Positions 14,301 through 26,853 of a stretch of DNA of 64,000 nt are shown in pieces. Location: positions 24,558,526 through 24,622,525 of the forward strand of contig OZ022246.1 of the NCBI GenBank assembly GCA_963978895.1, in the 5' to 3' direction. A program made the translations under genes and the position numbers. Source of the stretch: Erpobdella octoculata. Its lineage: Eukaryota; Annelida; Clitellata; Hirudinida; Erpobdellidae. Each line of letters opens with the position of its first letter. The first letter of the stretch is position 1. The notes beneath the pieces are model-generated. The model was not told where the DNA came from. It did no database searches and was given only the letters and a program-made list of their open reading frames with translations.

Positions 14301-16369
14301 TTAGTTTGTTTAAGACTGAATGTAATAATCTCAATATTAAATGCTTATTTCTTTTTTTACTATTTTCTGTTATAACATATAATTTTAATAGTTAAATAAA
14401 CCTCCTTTTTGGATATTAAATCGTTTCAGTTTATGTTATATCCTTGTGAATCTTTAGCATCTTTTCTAAATATCTATCTGATTGGAATTTTTGTTAATTC
14501 TTTTTTTACCCTATTTTCCACTTTCGGACTATCTATCTATCTGATTGGAATTTTTTGTTAATTCTTTTTTTCCCCTATATTTTCCACTTCAGGGTTCTGA
14601 ACGTGTTGAGGCAGTGGGTTGACTTCCTTATATCCTTGTGAATCTTTAGCATCTTTTCTAAATATCTATCTGATTGGAATTTTTGGTAATCCTTTTTTAC
14701 CCTATATTTTCCACTTCAGGGTTTTGAACGTCTTGAGGCAGTGGGTCGACCACCACTGGTACGATTTCGAGGCGGACAAGTCCCTCCTCGACAACTTAGT
14801 CGTGTTCCTGAACGAGTCTGTGAAGGGCAAGGTCTTGAAGAAGTGGGTCGAGACGATCAACAAAGTCCTTGACAGGAAGGTTATTTATTTATAGCTCGTT
14901 GTCATTGGTAGCTAGCTGGAGTCTAGATGAGACTTGTCTACTATGGTTGGAATGAAAATGTGTATATTCAGTAATACTTTGGCTTAAGTGAACAGGGAGA
15001 GCTGCGATATGATTAATTCTTACGATAGAAAATAAAAAAGATTGCATGCTACAAGAATTTGCGTTGTAAATTTGAGAGAAAAAAGTTTGCATGCATGTAT
15101 GTATTTATTGATACATTTATACCTGAATTATGCCAATTAAACACGAGCTTTTGTCGGTCCCAGTTTTCTGTATTGCAAATTTCAGAAATGTATGTATATA
15201 TACAGTGGCGGATCTAGACTTCTTTGGCGAGGAGCCAAGCAAATGGCGGGAGGGGGCAAGCAGACGGCGGGACAAGCAAACATATGATTTTATATTCACA
15301 AACCTTACTGGAAAACCACTGTCAGATGCTAAAAATTTTGTAATTTACCTAAAAAAGTATTCAAAATTTTTTTTTTTAGTATTTCAAAAAAAGTAATATT
15401 TGGAAACCACGGGGGGGATAGGCCCCACTGGATCCGCTACTGTATATATATATAAATTGTTATATTTTCTATTTTGTAGCAAAACTTGGTGAACGAAAGA
15501 TCCAAGCAGATAACCTTCAATTCAAAACCACCAGTCATTGAGTGGCACATAACACAAGATGCACAACACTTTGACATCATGAATGTAAGTAAGATCATTT
15601 GATTGAGGATTCTGTTCTGTTTTTTTTCTACTATTTTAAATAAAACGATTTTCTTCTTGTTGAAGGAAATTTAATTTTTTTAAAAATCATTAAATGTCAG
15701 ACTTAGAGTCATCTTCAGATTTTTTTATGACATGAAATACATTTCATTCTGTTTTATTCTCAAATGTTCATTTTATTTTTGTCTGTTCTAAAATATCCAT
15801 TTCATTTTAATCTATTCTAAAATATAATTTTAAGTATATTTCTTCTTTTATTTTATTAAGTCATTTAAGTTGAGTCATCTTTTGGATGTCCTCATTTAAC
15901 ATCTTCGATCTTGTTTCCATCTGCAATTATTAATAATTATATTAAATAAGTATATGGCATGTGTATTTATCAAATCTCTTGAAACGACTTTCAGCTGCAT
16001 CCCATCGAAATAGCCAGGCAGGTGACCCTACTGGAATTCGAAATCTTCAAGACGATCAAGTCTTCCGAGATGGTCGGTGCCGTCTGGACGAAGAAGGACA
16101 AGCACCTCACTTCACCGAATCTACTCAAGATGATCCACCACACGACCAAGGCTGGTTATTTCTTCAGTGTCCTATGTATGTATGTGTGTATGTATGTATG
16201 TATGTGTGTGTGTGTGTTTGTGTGTGTATGTATGTATGTATGTATGTATGTATGTATGTATGTATGTATGTATGTATGTATGTATGTATGTATGTATGTA
16301 TGTATTATGTGTGTGTATGTGTGTGTATGTGTGTGTGTATGTGTGTATGTATGTATGTATGTATGTATG

Positions 16370-16400
<31 letters not shown>

Positions 16401-19400
16401 GAAATTTGCATAACACTGCAATTGTCCGTAGTGATTAATTTTTTTCATCATTATTACTTAACAGCATTAGAATAACCTTTTTTTTCTTTTCCCTCCAGTT
16501 CACCTTCTGGCTGGAAAAGTGCATAGTGGAGTCGGAGAACTTCGAGGAGAGAGTGGCCGTCCTCAGTAGGGTGCTCGAGATCTTGATCGTCTTCCAGGAG
16601 TTGAACAACTTCAACGGGGTCGTCGAGGTCTACAGCGCCCTCAGCTCGGCCTCGGTCCACAGGCTCGAGCACACTTTTGAGGTACGTCGCTATGCTCGGG
16701 CGTTGTTGATGTTTTTTCTAGCCTTGGGGAAAAGTGAAAGTTTTCCTGGCTGTTAGTCATCATTTGTGATTTTGATCAGAGCCCTGTACGACCGATTTTG
16801 TTTTAAGCCCGGCCCATATATATATATATATGGAACGCTCCACGAATCTGCGTGTTGCACGGCTCTGATTTGCTTGCACGGTCGATGTTTCGCCGACGTC
16901 AGTTCTGTTTTAAGTGGGCGTCACATTGGTGGTAATGTTCGATACTGTTCTGGCATTGTTATCATTGACATCATCGTAATCATCATCATCATCATCATTA
17001 CCACCATTATTATTATTATTATTATTATTATCATAATCATCTTATCTACATTAGGAGATGGAAAAGAAATCACCGAAGTTGATGAAGGCGTTCGAAGAGG
17101 CGAAGGAGCTCCACGAAGATCACTTCCGGAGATACATTGAAAGGCTGAGATCCATCAATCCGCCTTGCATTCCTTTTCTTGGTACGTCATGGAGAGGGAG
17201 AGGGAAACAGAGGGATGGAGAGAGAAACAGAGGGAAAAGGATTGGGAGAGATATTTGAAGAAATCCAGTGTTTTCTTTTGTTGTTCAATTTTTATTCTCT
17301 GTTATATTTAAATATATCTGTATTGTTTAATCATCTAATTGGGTTCGAGTTCTTTACAGTTAGGGTCTCGCAAATATTTATGGTTGATTTTATTTCAGGT
17401 TTTTCATAGTATTTATATATATATATTTATATAAACAATAAACAATAAACAAATAAACAATATATATATATATCATTATATAAATGAATTTTTTTTTAAA
17501 TAGTAGTAGTTTCATAGTCAACATTTATTTTTGTCACCTGTGCTTACTGGCATGACACGAACCACAACCTCCATTTTTTTTTCAGGGATGTACCTGACAA
17601 ACATCCTACATCTCGAGGAGGGCAATCCGGACTTCCTGACGAATCGTCCGCAAGGTTTCATCAACTTCAGCAAGCGACGCAAGGTTGCAGAAATCACGGC
17701 CGAAATACAGCAGTACCAGAACCAGCCGTATTGTCTCAGTGCAGAACCGAAGATTAGGGTGGGGCGTGCATTTCATTTTGATATAATTAAACTTTTACGA
17801 CTAAGTTTTATTTTTTTTTTTTTGCTCTTTTGTTGCTTTGACATGACTTACCTTATCTTCTGAATACACGGAATTTTTTTTAAAGTTAAAAATCTTATTG
17901 GACATGCATCAATTAGTCATCAAACGGTTTTATTATGAGTGTTATTATTGTTAATTTGCTGGTGTTTTTTATGCTTTATATATTTACGAAGTATATTGTT
18001 TTCCTGATACGGTTTTTAGAAAAAAATAAATTATTATCGACAAAATAAAATCTGATCGCCCGTCTCTTCCAGTCGTTCATAGAAAACTTGAAACCGCTCG
18101 GCGACAAGACGGAAAAGGAGTTTGACGACTATCTCTATGGCCAGTCGCTGGTCATCGAGCCGAGGAACGGAAAACCCGTCAAGGCGGTTAGTTTCGGTTT
18201 CGGTTTCAATTTGGCGTCTGTGCATTCCGAAAGAAAATTATTTTCAATTGTTTCGGGTTTTTTCTTTTGAGATTATCTTAACTGTCATCTCGGATGATGC
18301 GTGAATATGAAATGAATTTTTCATCGCCAGTAAAAATATCAAAATAACGAGTTACAATCTCGGCCGTTGTATATCGATTGTATTCACGAAGCGGAATAAT
18401 AAATATATTATTATTGCATTGAAACTCCTTAAAAGGAAAGAAAACGCGACTACTCGTTGAAATCTCCCGGAACGAAACCCTCGTCTTCCAACCTCTCCGC
18501 CTCCTCCTCTTCGTCTCTCCACCACCATCGCAGCCACCTGTCCGGACTGAACTTCAAGCAGCACCCGGGCAGCAGTCGCGGCTTCTCTCACTCTCCCCAC
18601 CCCGTGCTGGTCGGCACGGACGACTTCTCGGTGAACGACTCCCCCACGGATTCGGGCCAGGCCACGCCGGTCTCTCGCAGCCCTCACTCTCCCGTTTCTC
18701 CCAACTTCAACGGAGCGGATGACAGTAGCAGCGTCTTCGACGGGAGGTCCATGGGCGGTTCATCCACTTCTTCGGTCATTTCTCTCAACTCCTGCTCTTC
18801 GGGGGCATATTCTATTGGTTTGTTATATTCTCTACTGGATAGCTGATTATTAGTGTAGTGATTATTATGATTGTGCTGATGATTGTACTTTGATGCTCAC
18901 AAGCTTCAACACATTTTTTTTTCTGTTTTTATATTATAGAAAAAAATTAAACAAAACAGTTAATAATTTGCATTCATTAGGTCCTTTTTCGTGCAATCAA
19001 AGTCTGAGTAGCAGTACGGGTACACTGTGCTCTACGGACACTATAACTCATTCACCTCGGGCATCCATCAACTACACGCCTAACCACAGTCCCAACAAAA
19101 GCCCCAGGGCTCCCATGCCCCCTCCTTCTTTTCCGTCGTCGTCACCTCCGCCGATACCGCCCAGAGAAGGGCGCCACAAGTCCGGTCACCCCAGCCACTA
19201 CTCGCCCTCCGTACCGCACAGTGGCGACGGTAACGGCTTCACCCATTTCAACTTTCCACCGATTCCTCCGCCTCTTCAACGGACGGGCCAGCTGGACGCA
19301 TCTCCTCCCGCGTTACCTCCGCGGGAAAACCACATCGACCGACCGCTGCGTGAGAATCACGTCGCTCGCCCGCCGCCGGTGCCGCCACGGCGGCCCGACC

Positions 19401-19681
19401 TTCCCCACCGTCAGATTCCTCAACCCCCCAACCCTCACCAACCTCCTCTACCACACCACCATCATCATCATCGCCAGATAGGCAGTCCTAACTCTGCAGA
19501 CGCCCCTACTACCGATATCTACTCCGAATTCTACCGGTCCGAGGCTGCCGCGGCGACCGCCGCCGTCAACGGGTTTCGCAACTCCGTCGTCTCGGGGGTT
19601 GCCGACGGCGACGACGATGACAGGGAGCAAGTGCCCGAACTGCCGCCGAAAAAATATAGAAATTCTTCCAACATTTCCTGA
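3685..19681 (+). CDS. SOS1: Son of sevenless (SOS) Ras guanine-nucleotide exchange factor, 5'-partial
   Basis: SOS loads GTP onto Ras downstream of receptor tyrosine kinases. Twenty-four exons: 3685-3798, 4404-4568, 5831-5914, 7750-7830, 8123-8335, 8530-8670, 9042-9170, 9361-9459, 9851-9987, 10212-10300, 10619-10825, 12430-12556, 12954-13037, 13416-13637, 13900-13989, 14720-14879, 15480-15584, 15995-16150, 16499-16681, 17055-17181, 17586-17758, 18073-18186, 18436-18817, 18981-19681. They sum to 4,083 bases (1,360 residues plus stop) with phases agreeing throughout. Order: histone fold (exons 1-4, e.g. [13 protein letters not shown]), DH (5-10), PH (10-13), REM (14-16, e.g. [19 protein letters not shown]), CDC25 (17-22, e.g. 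[32 protein letters not shown]), then a Ser/Pro tail with GRB2-type SH3 ligands ([29 protein letters not shown]). Human SOS1 is 1,333 residues, so only the first coding exon should be missing. The DH region (exons 7-9) is the most divergent. Oddities: a weak donor after exon 3 (GTCGGA), a GC donor after exon 18, and an AT-AC intron after exon 14. SOS1 versus SOS2 orthology is not resolvable. Confidence 0.93.
5935..6215. repeat. Degenerate AT-rich tandem repeat in SOS intron 3
   Basis: Units resembling AATATGAATATTTTAATAATTATTATTAATA recur several times directly upstream of the Helitron end. A short stretch resumes after 7463, so the Helitron probably inserted into this array. Confidence 0.6.
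6216..7462 (+). mobile_element. Non-autonomous Helitron with a second, inverted 3' terminus
   Basis: It begins TCTATATATATAAAA after a host A and ends in CTAG before a host T, as Helitrons inserting between A and T do. A short GC hairpin (CCCGGGCAACGCCGGG) sits about 10 bases before the CTAG. A near-identical terminus in reverse complement starts at about 6489 (CTAGCGGAGATACCCGGCG). From there to 7462 the element is a large imperfect inverted repeat: the left arm carries six or so copies of GGTCGCTTTCCCGCTCCC and the right arm carries its complement GGGAACGGGAAAGCGACC. No Rep/helicase gene is present. Open frames inside are products of the 18-bp repeats. Confidence 0.8.
10890..12197 (+). mobile_element. 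hAT-superfamily DNA transposon (Charlie/ZBED-like), decayed
   Basis: The terminal inverted repeats are CAGGGCTGCACAACC at the left and the complement of CAGGGGTGCACAACC at the right, 14 of 15 matching. Both flanks read ATATATAT, which fits an 8-bp hAT target duplication but is low-complexity. Inside are transposase fragments. The element lies in SOS intron 11, sense to the gene. Confidence 0.85.
11206..11815 (+). pseudogene. hAT transposase remnant (GTF2IRD2/ZBED-type)
   Basis: Fragments of a hAT transposase lie in several frames. About 11206-11420 encodes a stretch with [18 protein letters not shown] and a stop. 11424-11627 is an open piece of 67 residues. About 11630-11800 encodes the C-terminal dimerisation region ([19 protein letters not shown]). 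Stops and frame changes separate them. The N-terminal BED finger and much of the catalytic core are missing, so the copy cannot make a working transposase. This type resembles the transposase domesticated in vertebrate GTF2IRD2; that relation is from memory. Confidence 0.7.
12735..12930. repeat. Degenerate ~20-bp tandem repeat in SOS intron 12
   Basis: About nine imperfect copies of CATGAATATTAATCAACTAC run up to the acceptor of the exon at 12954. Confidence 0.75.
13271..13298 (+). repeat. Decoy copy of the SOS exon 14 acceptor edge
   Basis: These 28 bases (polypyrimidine end, CAG, first 22 exon bases) match 13410-13437, the true acceptor and start of exon 14, at all but about three positions. 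The copy is about 139 bases upstream and soon runs into stops, so it is not a usable exon. Confidence 0.75.
13638..13899 (+). other. Probable U12-type AT-AC intron in SOS (intron 14)
   Basis: After ...CTC ATC GAA AG the sequence is ATATCCTTT, the classic U12 5' splice site, and there is no GT at the required phase. The best continuation starts at 13900, after GACGACAC, and gives E-R-F-N-I-P-E-P where human SOS1 has E-R-F-E-I-P-E-P. The intron thus starts AT and ends AC. A good branch-site match (TTTTCTTAAC, about 13833-13842) lies farther from 13899 than is usual. An alternative AC at 13844-13845 keeps frame and would add 18 residues. Confidence 0.7.
14436..14755 (+). repeat. Triplicated SOS intron 15/exon 16 boundary
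   Basis: Three tandem copies begin at about 14436, 14529 and 14625, each with the block ATCTATCTGATTGGAATTTT and a pyrimidine tract. The second copy includes an acceptor (AG at 14591-14592) and the first ~30 bases of the exon before jumping back into intron. Only the third runs into the complete exon 14720-14879. Confidence 0.85.
15203..15442. mobile_element. MITE (~240 bp) in SOS intron 16
   Basis: The ends are CAGTGGCGGATCTAG and, at the right, the complement of CAGTAGCGGATCCAG, 13 of 15 matching. TATA lies on both sides. There is no coding capacity. The superfamily cannot be fixed because the target site is AT repeat. Confidence 0.7.
16151..16498 (+). other. SOS intron 18 with apparent GC donor and (TATG)n array
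   Basis: Exon 18 must end in frame at ...CAC ACG ACC AAG because exon 19 starts phase 0 with TTC ACC TTC TGG. The bases after AAG are GCTGGT, not GT. The next GT, four bases on, breaks the frame. A GC-AG intron or a local change is the simplest reading. Confidence 0.55.
16170..16400. repeat. (TATG)n/(TGTG)n microsatellite
   Basis: About 230 bases of TATG with TG-rich interruptions, starting some 20 bases after exon 18. The Met/Tyr/Val/Cys and His/Thr/Tyr frames across it are artefacts. Confidence 0.9.
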
Positions 19682-21838
19682 GAAGAGATGTAAATGTTAA
19701 ATGTGCGCGTGCCTGCTGTGCGTGGGTGTGTTTGGGCACGTGTGTGTGTGTGTGTAAATTTATGTGTTCACGTGGTATTATAAGTTGCAGAACCGTTGTT
19801 GTTTTGGTTTCGAAAATTTTGTTAACTTTTTCATAGTGTCTCATTTCTTAATTGTTTTAAAGAAAAAAGAAATTCTGTAAATTTTTATACTCTTTTTTTT
19901 TTCAAGTAAAAACTATTTTCAAGTTCAATCACATCACCTGTTTATAAAAAAGAATGATATAATTTAATAGTTTATTAACATTAATCTTTTTGTTTACGAA
20001 ATCGGCCGTGAGAGCAAAACAAGATTTGATATCTTATGCAAAGATGATTGAAGATATCTTTGTTGTTAATTTGATGATGATGATGATGAAGGCGATTGAT
20101 GACGATTTTAATCATAATGATAGACGTAGATGTGAATCTTGCTGTAATAACAAAGTAACCTCATTTTTTTTGTGATTATAAATAATCTATCATAATAATT
20201 AATTATCATTTTATGTTAAATTTGTTTCATTTTTTAATTTTATTCTCATTCAAATGGTTTTCGATGCATGAAAATGTCTGCATTAATAAGCGTAGTTTTT
20301 CTGATTTTATATATATATATATATATATTATTTTATATACAGTAAAACTTTTTTATAATGGACTCGAATTAAAACGAATGTTCTCAAAGTAAGGGGGCCA
20401 AATTGCTGCTTCGACCTGGTCGTATCCCTACACCGCCCCCCCCCAGTGTTCTAGGGTACGACGGATTTGGAATACAACGGACGAATTCATTCAGTCCATT
20501 TTAATGAAGTTTTAATGTATTGTTATTTAAAGCATTTCTCTTTTTATGGTTTTATTTTTCTTTTTAACTTAATTGCGTTTTTTAACATTTCAAAGTTTTT
20601 CGACCCATCTGTCACACAGCAGATGTTCATGGTGGTCATGATGGTGATTATGATGAGGATGATGATGATGACGATTAAGGTTATTATGTTGTTGGAGAGA
20701 GATAATGACGTCCACTAATATGAAGCATCTACGATAGTTTTAGGTAATCTTCATTATTGATTTTAATGATAATTTTAATTATAGATTAATTAATTAATGA
20801 ATTAATTAATACAAAACTGATTTTTTATCAAATTCTTAAAAAATGCAACTCTTTGTCTATTGCTGCACTCTTGATTTTCGAATGCACCGATTAGTTAACT
20901 TTGATAATAATGTAGGAGGGGGTATTTTAGGGTAAGATGGGTTAGCCACGTTATAATGAGTTGACCTCTCGTGTGATTGGTCTCTAACCGATTGCTGCAT
21001 GATTATGATTCGCTGTTTTATCCAGAGGATTAAGATTTTTAGAGTGTGCCACGGTTTTTCTCCGGCACACTACCTTGGATTGTAAGCTTTATATTTTTTA
21101 CTTTGATTGTACAAGAAAGAATTTGCAGTTTAGAAAAATTTTTTTTGTATAAAATTGTTTATATTTATCTTCGATAACAGTGGGGAAAAGAATTTATAAC
21201 TGAGTATTTTGTTGTTGTGGTTTTTTTAGTTTTGAGCGTTTTACATTTTTTTCATTAATTGATCAAAATAGTTTTCTATAAGTTTTTTTTTTTCAAAAAA
21301 TAAATTAATTGAAACTTTTATAAAAAAAAAAATACACTAGTAAACTTCTTTTTAAGAATTAATAAAGTGTGTTCTTGGAGCACCGTAACTATTATTTAAA
21401 AAAGCACTGCTACCTTGCCCTCTATTAATTGACAATTGATTTTATTAATTAACGTTGTATTATTATTACTATTATTATTATTAGTAGTATTAGTAGAAGT
21501 GGTGAAGAAGCAACAGTAATGGTTAGTTAGTTATAATCTATCTACATAATTTGCTATGTATGTATGTATGTATGTTAGCAATTTCGCGTAACTATATATA
21601 TATATATCTTATATATTTTTATCTTTTTTTATTTTTGATAAACACCGTCATTTTTGATGGGATACTTCTAGTAATAATAATAACAGCAGTTTTATAAAAT
21701 AGAATCATATTGTATGTAAATAAATGTATGAATCATAAGTGTATATAAATGTCTCGTATTCCATGTTTATTTTTCAACCTTAATGGCGTTTGGAAAATAG
21801 TCTTTGATATATGTATATATAGAATAAAAATTAATATT
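19682..21838. other. SOS 3' UTR/convergent intergenic region
   Basis: No coding exon seen. SOS and the coiled-coil gene converge here. It is AT-rich with TG repeats at about 19740, a short AT run at about 20310 and a TATG run at about 21555. Possible cleavage signals: plus-strand AATAAA at 21299 and 21361, and the complement of AATAAA at about 21766 for the minus-strand gene. Confidence 0.5.
21361..21376 (+). terminator. Candidate SOS polyadenylation signal
   Basis: AATAAA is followed at once by a GT-rich stretch (GTGTGTTCTTGGAG), as at cleavage sites. It would give a 3' UTR near 1.7 kb. Other AATAAA motifs occur nearby. Confidence 0.3.
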
Positions 21839-24800
21839 TTAATCCCAAGAAGAAATTGAACGTTCGCTTTCGTCATCGTCGTATAACCTTGAAGTTCGTA
21901 GATCGTTGAAGCGCTTGACGCTGTGGTGCTCATTTCTAGCTATGCACCTGTTTGGGCTGACTTCGCATGACCTCAGCACGCTACTGGCAATCCAGCCGAC
22001 AGAGGCGGGGTTTCTTTTCATCACAGCTGTCAGTTTGACATCATCGAGAATGTCAACTTCGTTTTTGTAGTTTGACGAAGATTGGAGATGATATTCTAAG
22101 AAAGCCTTGTTGCCTGTGAGAGAGAATAATATTGCAGTTGCAGTTTGGATGGTCAGTACTTGCCAATTACTTGGACAGAAGTTATTAACAACTTCATGAA
22201 AGAGATAGAATGAAACTTTTTATCGACATTTTTAAAATTAAGTAAAAAACGTAGGTATGCTAACATTTATAGATTCATGTTACACGTTGTTATTTGTGGG
22301 GTTTAGTTATATATGAAAGTTAGATTCAAAAAGCGAATTTTTAGTCATTCATATATTTGACAAATGAAAATGTGCGCTAAAAATTTTAGTCTATAAACCT
22401 GAGTTCGAGCGTAAATTTCTGGCGATGTCAAAATCCTTTGGAGCGAGAATATTCATGTCCACCAGATCTATTGCCACTGAACTGACAGAAAGCAGACACA
22501 CTTGGATGAGAAGAAAAATTTCCAAAATATGGACATTCTTTGAATCCATTTATATTAAAAAATAAATTAGCAGTCGATTAAATTAAATTATGCAAATAAA
22601 AAAAAAACTAAATGACTCCTGATGTAATGTAACAAATCAGTTGCGACATTGAAAATCCGCTTTTGAACTGAAGAGAAACAAAAAGTTAAGTCGGTTGATT
22701 TTTCCTACCTGGAATAAAAAGGAAGGAAATCTTCTAAAACCTCTTCTCTTATATAATCTACTGGAAAGAGTCGTGAAAGGTCATTTAGGGTCGGAGAAGC
22801 TTTGACGTTTGCGAAATTTAATTTAAAAGTTCCTACAGTACAGAGAACTAATTATAAACTAGAGAAAAGTACCTGACCTAATCTAATCTCGTTGCAATTA
22901 CAAAAAACCCGCCAGAGGCACTTGTAGACCTTCGATATAGGTAAGTACGAGGTGGTATGATAATCTTGTTTTTTTAGTATATATATATATATATAGTAAG
23001 AATTTGTTGAACAGTATTATGAAAAGAATAGAATATTATGTCTAAATATAAATATTTTTATATTTAATTTATTTTTTATAATCCCACACAAATATTTTAA
23101 AACTGTATGATCATCACAGTGAAGATTTTATGAATAGTTATAATATAATAAAAGAAACAAGTTGTTATGAAAATGTCTTTATTTTTTAATAGGGCTAAAA
23201 ACAATAATATATAAGCCACAAAATAAAATCATTATCAGGTTATAGAACGTTAAGGCAAGGCATTATTATGGTGCTGTGACTTGAGTAATACTTAGAAAAT
23301 ATTTAAGATCTTGATTGCAGACACAAACAAAAGTTAAGTCAAAAAAGTCATGTGTAAGTAAGTATGCAAGTAAGCTTTGGCTATATATATATATATATAT
23401 AAATATTCATATATAAATATATAAATGAACGCATAGATCGATACAACCGTAAAATTGTAAGATTTCCAAAGTGAAACAAAAATAATCGATCCAAAATAGT
23501 ACAAGAAAAATGTGCAACAAAATAAAATCATTAATGGTTACATCTCATCGTTACACGCAAAAAAATTATATATATATATGATATATATTTAAACATAAAG
23601 TAAACAAACAAAATTGGGAGTACACTTTAAAGTCTTTTTTTACTTCCAGCAATTTCTTTGCTGATTTCTTGCTCTTTCAGAAGCTCCGATACCTGGAGAA
23701 ATTAAATTAACTTGTTTCTATTAATTCTATGCTTAAATGATATACAGAGCAAAACAAAGAAAAGCTCTTAATTAGGAAATCAGATTATCCTAAACTTCCT
23801 TCTAAGTATTATTCAGTCATGGAGATGAAATTTTACATTAACTCCTCTTTTTTTTAAAACCAACGATAAACTTAAAAACAAATTTACCAGAAACTTCTTT
23901 CTTCATCGCAATCCTGCTGTCAAAATTTGATTTCCGGCTAGAATCTTGAAATCTGGATGGTTCTGATCTGCCTGCCATACCACTCCCTGAAGCCACTGGC
24001 ATCGACGTACTTATATATTTATCTGGAAATCATTTATATACTTAATACTTCATATAAATATTATATAACTTTCAATTTTGTATATACAGTGTGGCACAGA
24101 GAGAGAGAGAGAGAGAGAGAATGTTTTGCTATCTGTGAGACTTTGACATTGCCGTTAAGAGTTTTGAGCTACCAGATTGTCAGTGTCTTCACACTGAGCT
24201 TTTGGTATAAAAAAATATAATGTTACCTATCTTTGGAGGTTTCTCTAACAGATCTCGAACAGAAGTGTCAAAAGTCGTAACCTCTTCAATTAAGGATATG
24301 ATAGACTCATCATCAAACGCTGAAAACAAAGATAAACAATTTAAAACTGTATTGTATGCTATGATGGATGATTTTCTGAATTAAAAAAAAAATAAAATAA
24401 TACATATAGAATTGATAATAATTGTAAATTAAAAAAAATCAATGTTTTAGTTATTCCACCATTTACTACATTAATTGAAAAGTCCTATACATCTCTTCAA
24501 CTGCCAATAATTCCGAGACAATATAACAAAACCTCTTTCCTCCTGATTATGATCAATTGTCTTGTTGTAACTCCGCCTAGGGTCATAAGACGTGTAATCT
24601 GTTCCTCCGCTAGCATACAGATTGATAATGTTCTTATCAACATTTCCACTCAGATCCGATACGACTAGATCCATTTCCGACCCGTAATGATTTTGACCGT
24701 AACTTCTGTCTTTGGCGTAATCTCTCTGGTACGGCTGTTCCGCTTTCGAGTCTACGTTCTGCTCCTTGTGACGAATTTCTCCGGCGTCGTAATCTGAAAC

Positions 24801-26822
24801 TGGATCGTAGCTGTAACTACGTTGGAGATTATTTGATTCATTTTGATGGCGATCCAGGAATTGGTTATGTCTCTGAGCCTCTAACTCATTCATCTTCTGC
24901 AACTTCAATAGTTCTTTCAATTCCAGTTTCCGCTGAAATCTCAACCTTTCTATGTCCCGTTGATATTTTTCCAGGTCAACTCGATCAGCACCACATCCTT
25001 CCACTACGCCTAAGGGCGTGTCACATTGTTGATGGCGTGGCGGATGATAGCGGTGGTGATGATGATGATGGTGATGGCGACGTTTTGTCTGATCAGATTG
25101 CTGTTGCTGTAAAACTACTGCTGAGTTGCTCTGTGTTTTAAAAGCGAAATTGAATTGATAAAATCATGTCTGTAATAGTAATATATAATAATAGTAATAG
25201 TAATGGTAATAGTAATAGTAATAGTAATAGTAATAGTAATAGTAATAGTAATAGTAATAGTAATAGTAATAGTAATAGTAATAGTAATAGAGGCACATGT
25301 TTCATAAGTAGTAGTAATAGTAATAGTAATAGTAATAGTAATAGTAATAGTAATAGTAATAGTAATAGTAATAGTAATAGTAATAGTAATAGTAATAGTA
25401 ATAGTAATAGTAATAGTAATAGTAATAGAGGCACATGTTTCATAAGTAGTAGTAATAGTAATAGTAATAGTAATAGTAATAGTAATAGTAATAGTAATAG
25501 TAATAGTAATAGAGGCACATGTTTCATAAGTAGTAGTAATAGTAATAGTAATATATTAAATGGTCTTTTAAATTAAAATTATTTATTGGTGTCAAAGTGT
25601 TTATGTTTAAAACGATATTATTAAACACGTGTCTCATACCTGATTCGGGTCATTTTGACTTTTCCTTGGCTGCAACTGGAAGAGAATTTTAGATTTTTCA
25701 GAGACCAGCTGATCCACATAGTCGATCCTCACTTTCTCAAGTAGCTTCTCTAGTTTCCTGTTTCCCTGGATGGTACGGAATAAAATTGAAACAAACTGTT
25801 TTACTCTGTGCAAGGTTTGTGTCAATTTGTGCTTTCCACTTTTTGTTGGCAACCCAACCCTCAAGAAATAATTAAAAGATTAATTTCAAACTTCTACAGC
25901 ATGTTCCGTTCTTTACAAATGGTGTTTTATTTACAACTTATAAGATAATTATAATTTTCTTGGGAGGCCTCAATTTTATGTAACATTGGCCTAATCTACC
26001 TTCTCTACCCCCCCAAACTCATCCATGCTAGATAGAAAAAGTTTATTCAAAACCTTTGTCGATTCATCAATTTGTTGCCTCAGCAAAGTGGCAGTGGACT
26101 GGCACTCAGATATAGTTTTTTCTTTTTCTGCAAGTTCCTCGTTGAGTTTTTCTATGGTTTGTCGAGCTTCAAAAAAATTAGAGAAAAAACTATGGGATAT
26201 TAGAAATAGAGTTAGATTTCAAATAAACAAAATCCAATCTTTTAAAATACCATCATCAATTATGTTAGACAAATGTTGTGCTCTATATACAGACAAAAAG
26301 ACTTATTTTGAAAAAACTAAATTAAACGTTTTTCATGTTGATGGATGGAAAGAAAAGAAAAAAAATTATCAACCTGCTGCTTCCATGGCTTGAAGATTTT
26401 TTACTGCAATCAATGAATTTACAAGTTCTTCTTTTGTGGCTGAATAGTAATAATAATAATAATAATGAAAAAATTATCATTAGTAATATAATTGTTTATA
26501 TAAGCAATGCATTAAAATAAATATAGAAATTTATTAACATCTTACTATATACCAACACAAAATATTAACTTACTAAACTTACTATATAAACTTTTAATAT
26601 AGTATAATTAAATTGATTTATTAATATATTACTATATTAGATATTAATACATTTGAAAACAACTCAACTCCGCCTTGCATTTGCAAGCCAGTCCCAAGCC
26701 TGGAGAAAGGAGGAGGGAAAAGTTAAAAAGAACAAATTATGATCCACGACAGGAAGTACTTAAGTGCTTCCTACATACAGCCATTTTAGTCTTAAAACAC
26801 CTGGTGTAAAGGACTATAAACT

Positions 26823-26853
<31 letters not shown>

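Noticed and set aside
20340..20965. Possible Tigger/pogo-like MITE beginning CAGTAAAACTT and TTATAATGGACTCGAATT
   Set aside because: I could not find a matching inverted end; the CACGTTATAATGAGTTGACC at ~20950 is only suggestive.
25138..25576. CRISPR-like array: direct repeats with spacers
   Set aside because: The spacers are a pure TAGTAA microsatellite and the genome is eukaryotic.
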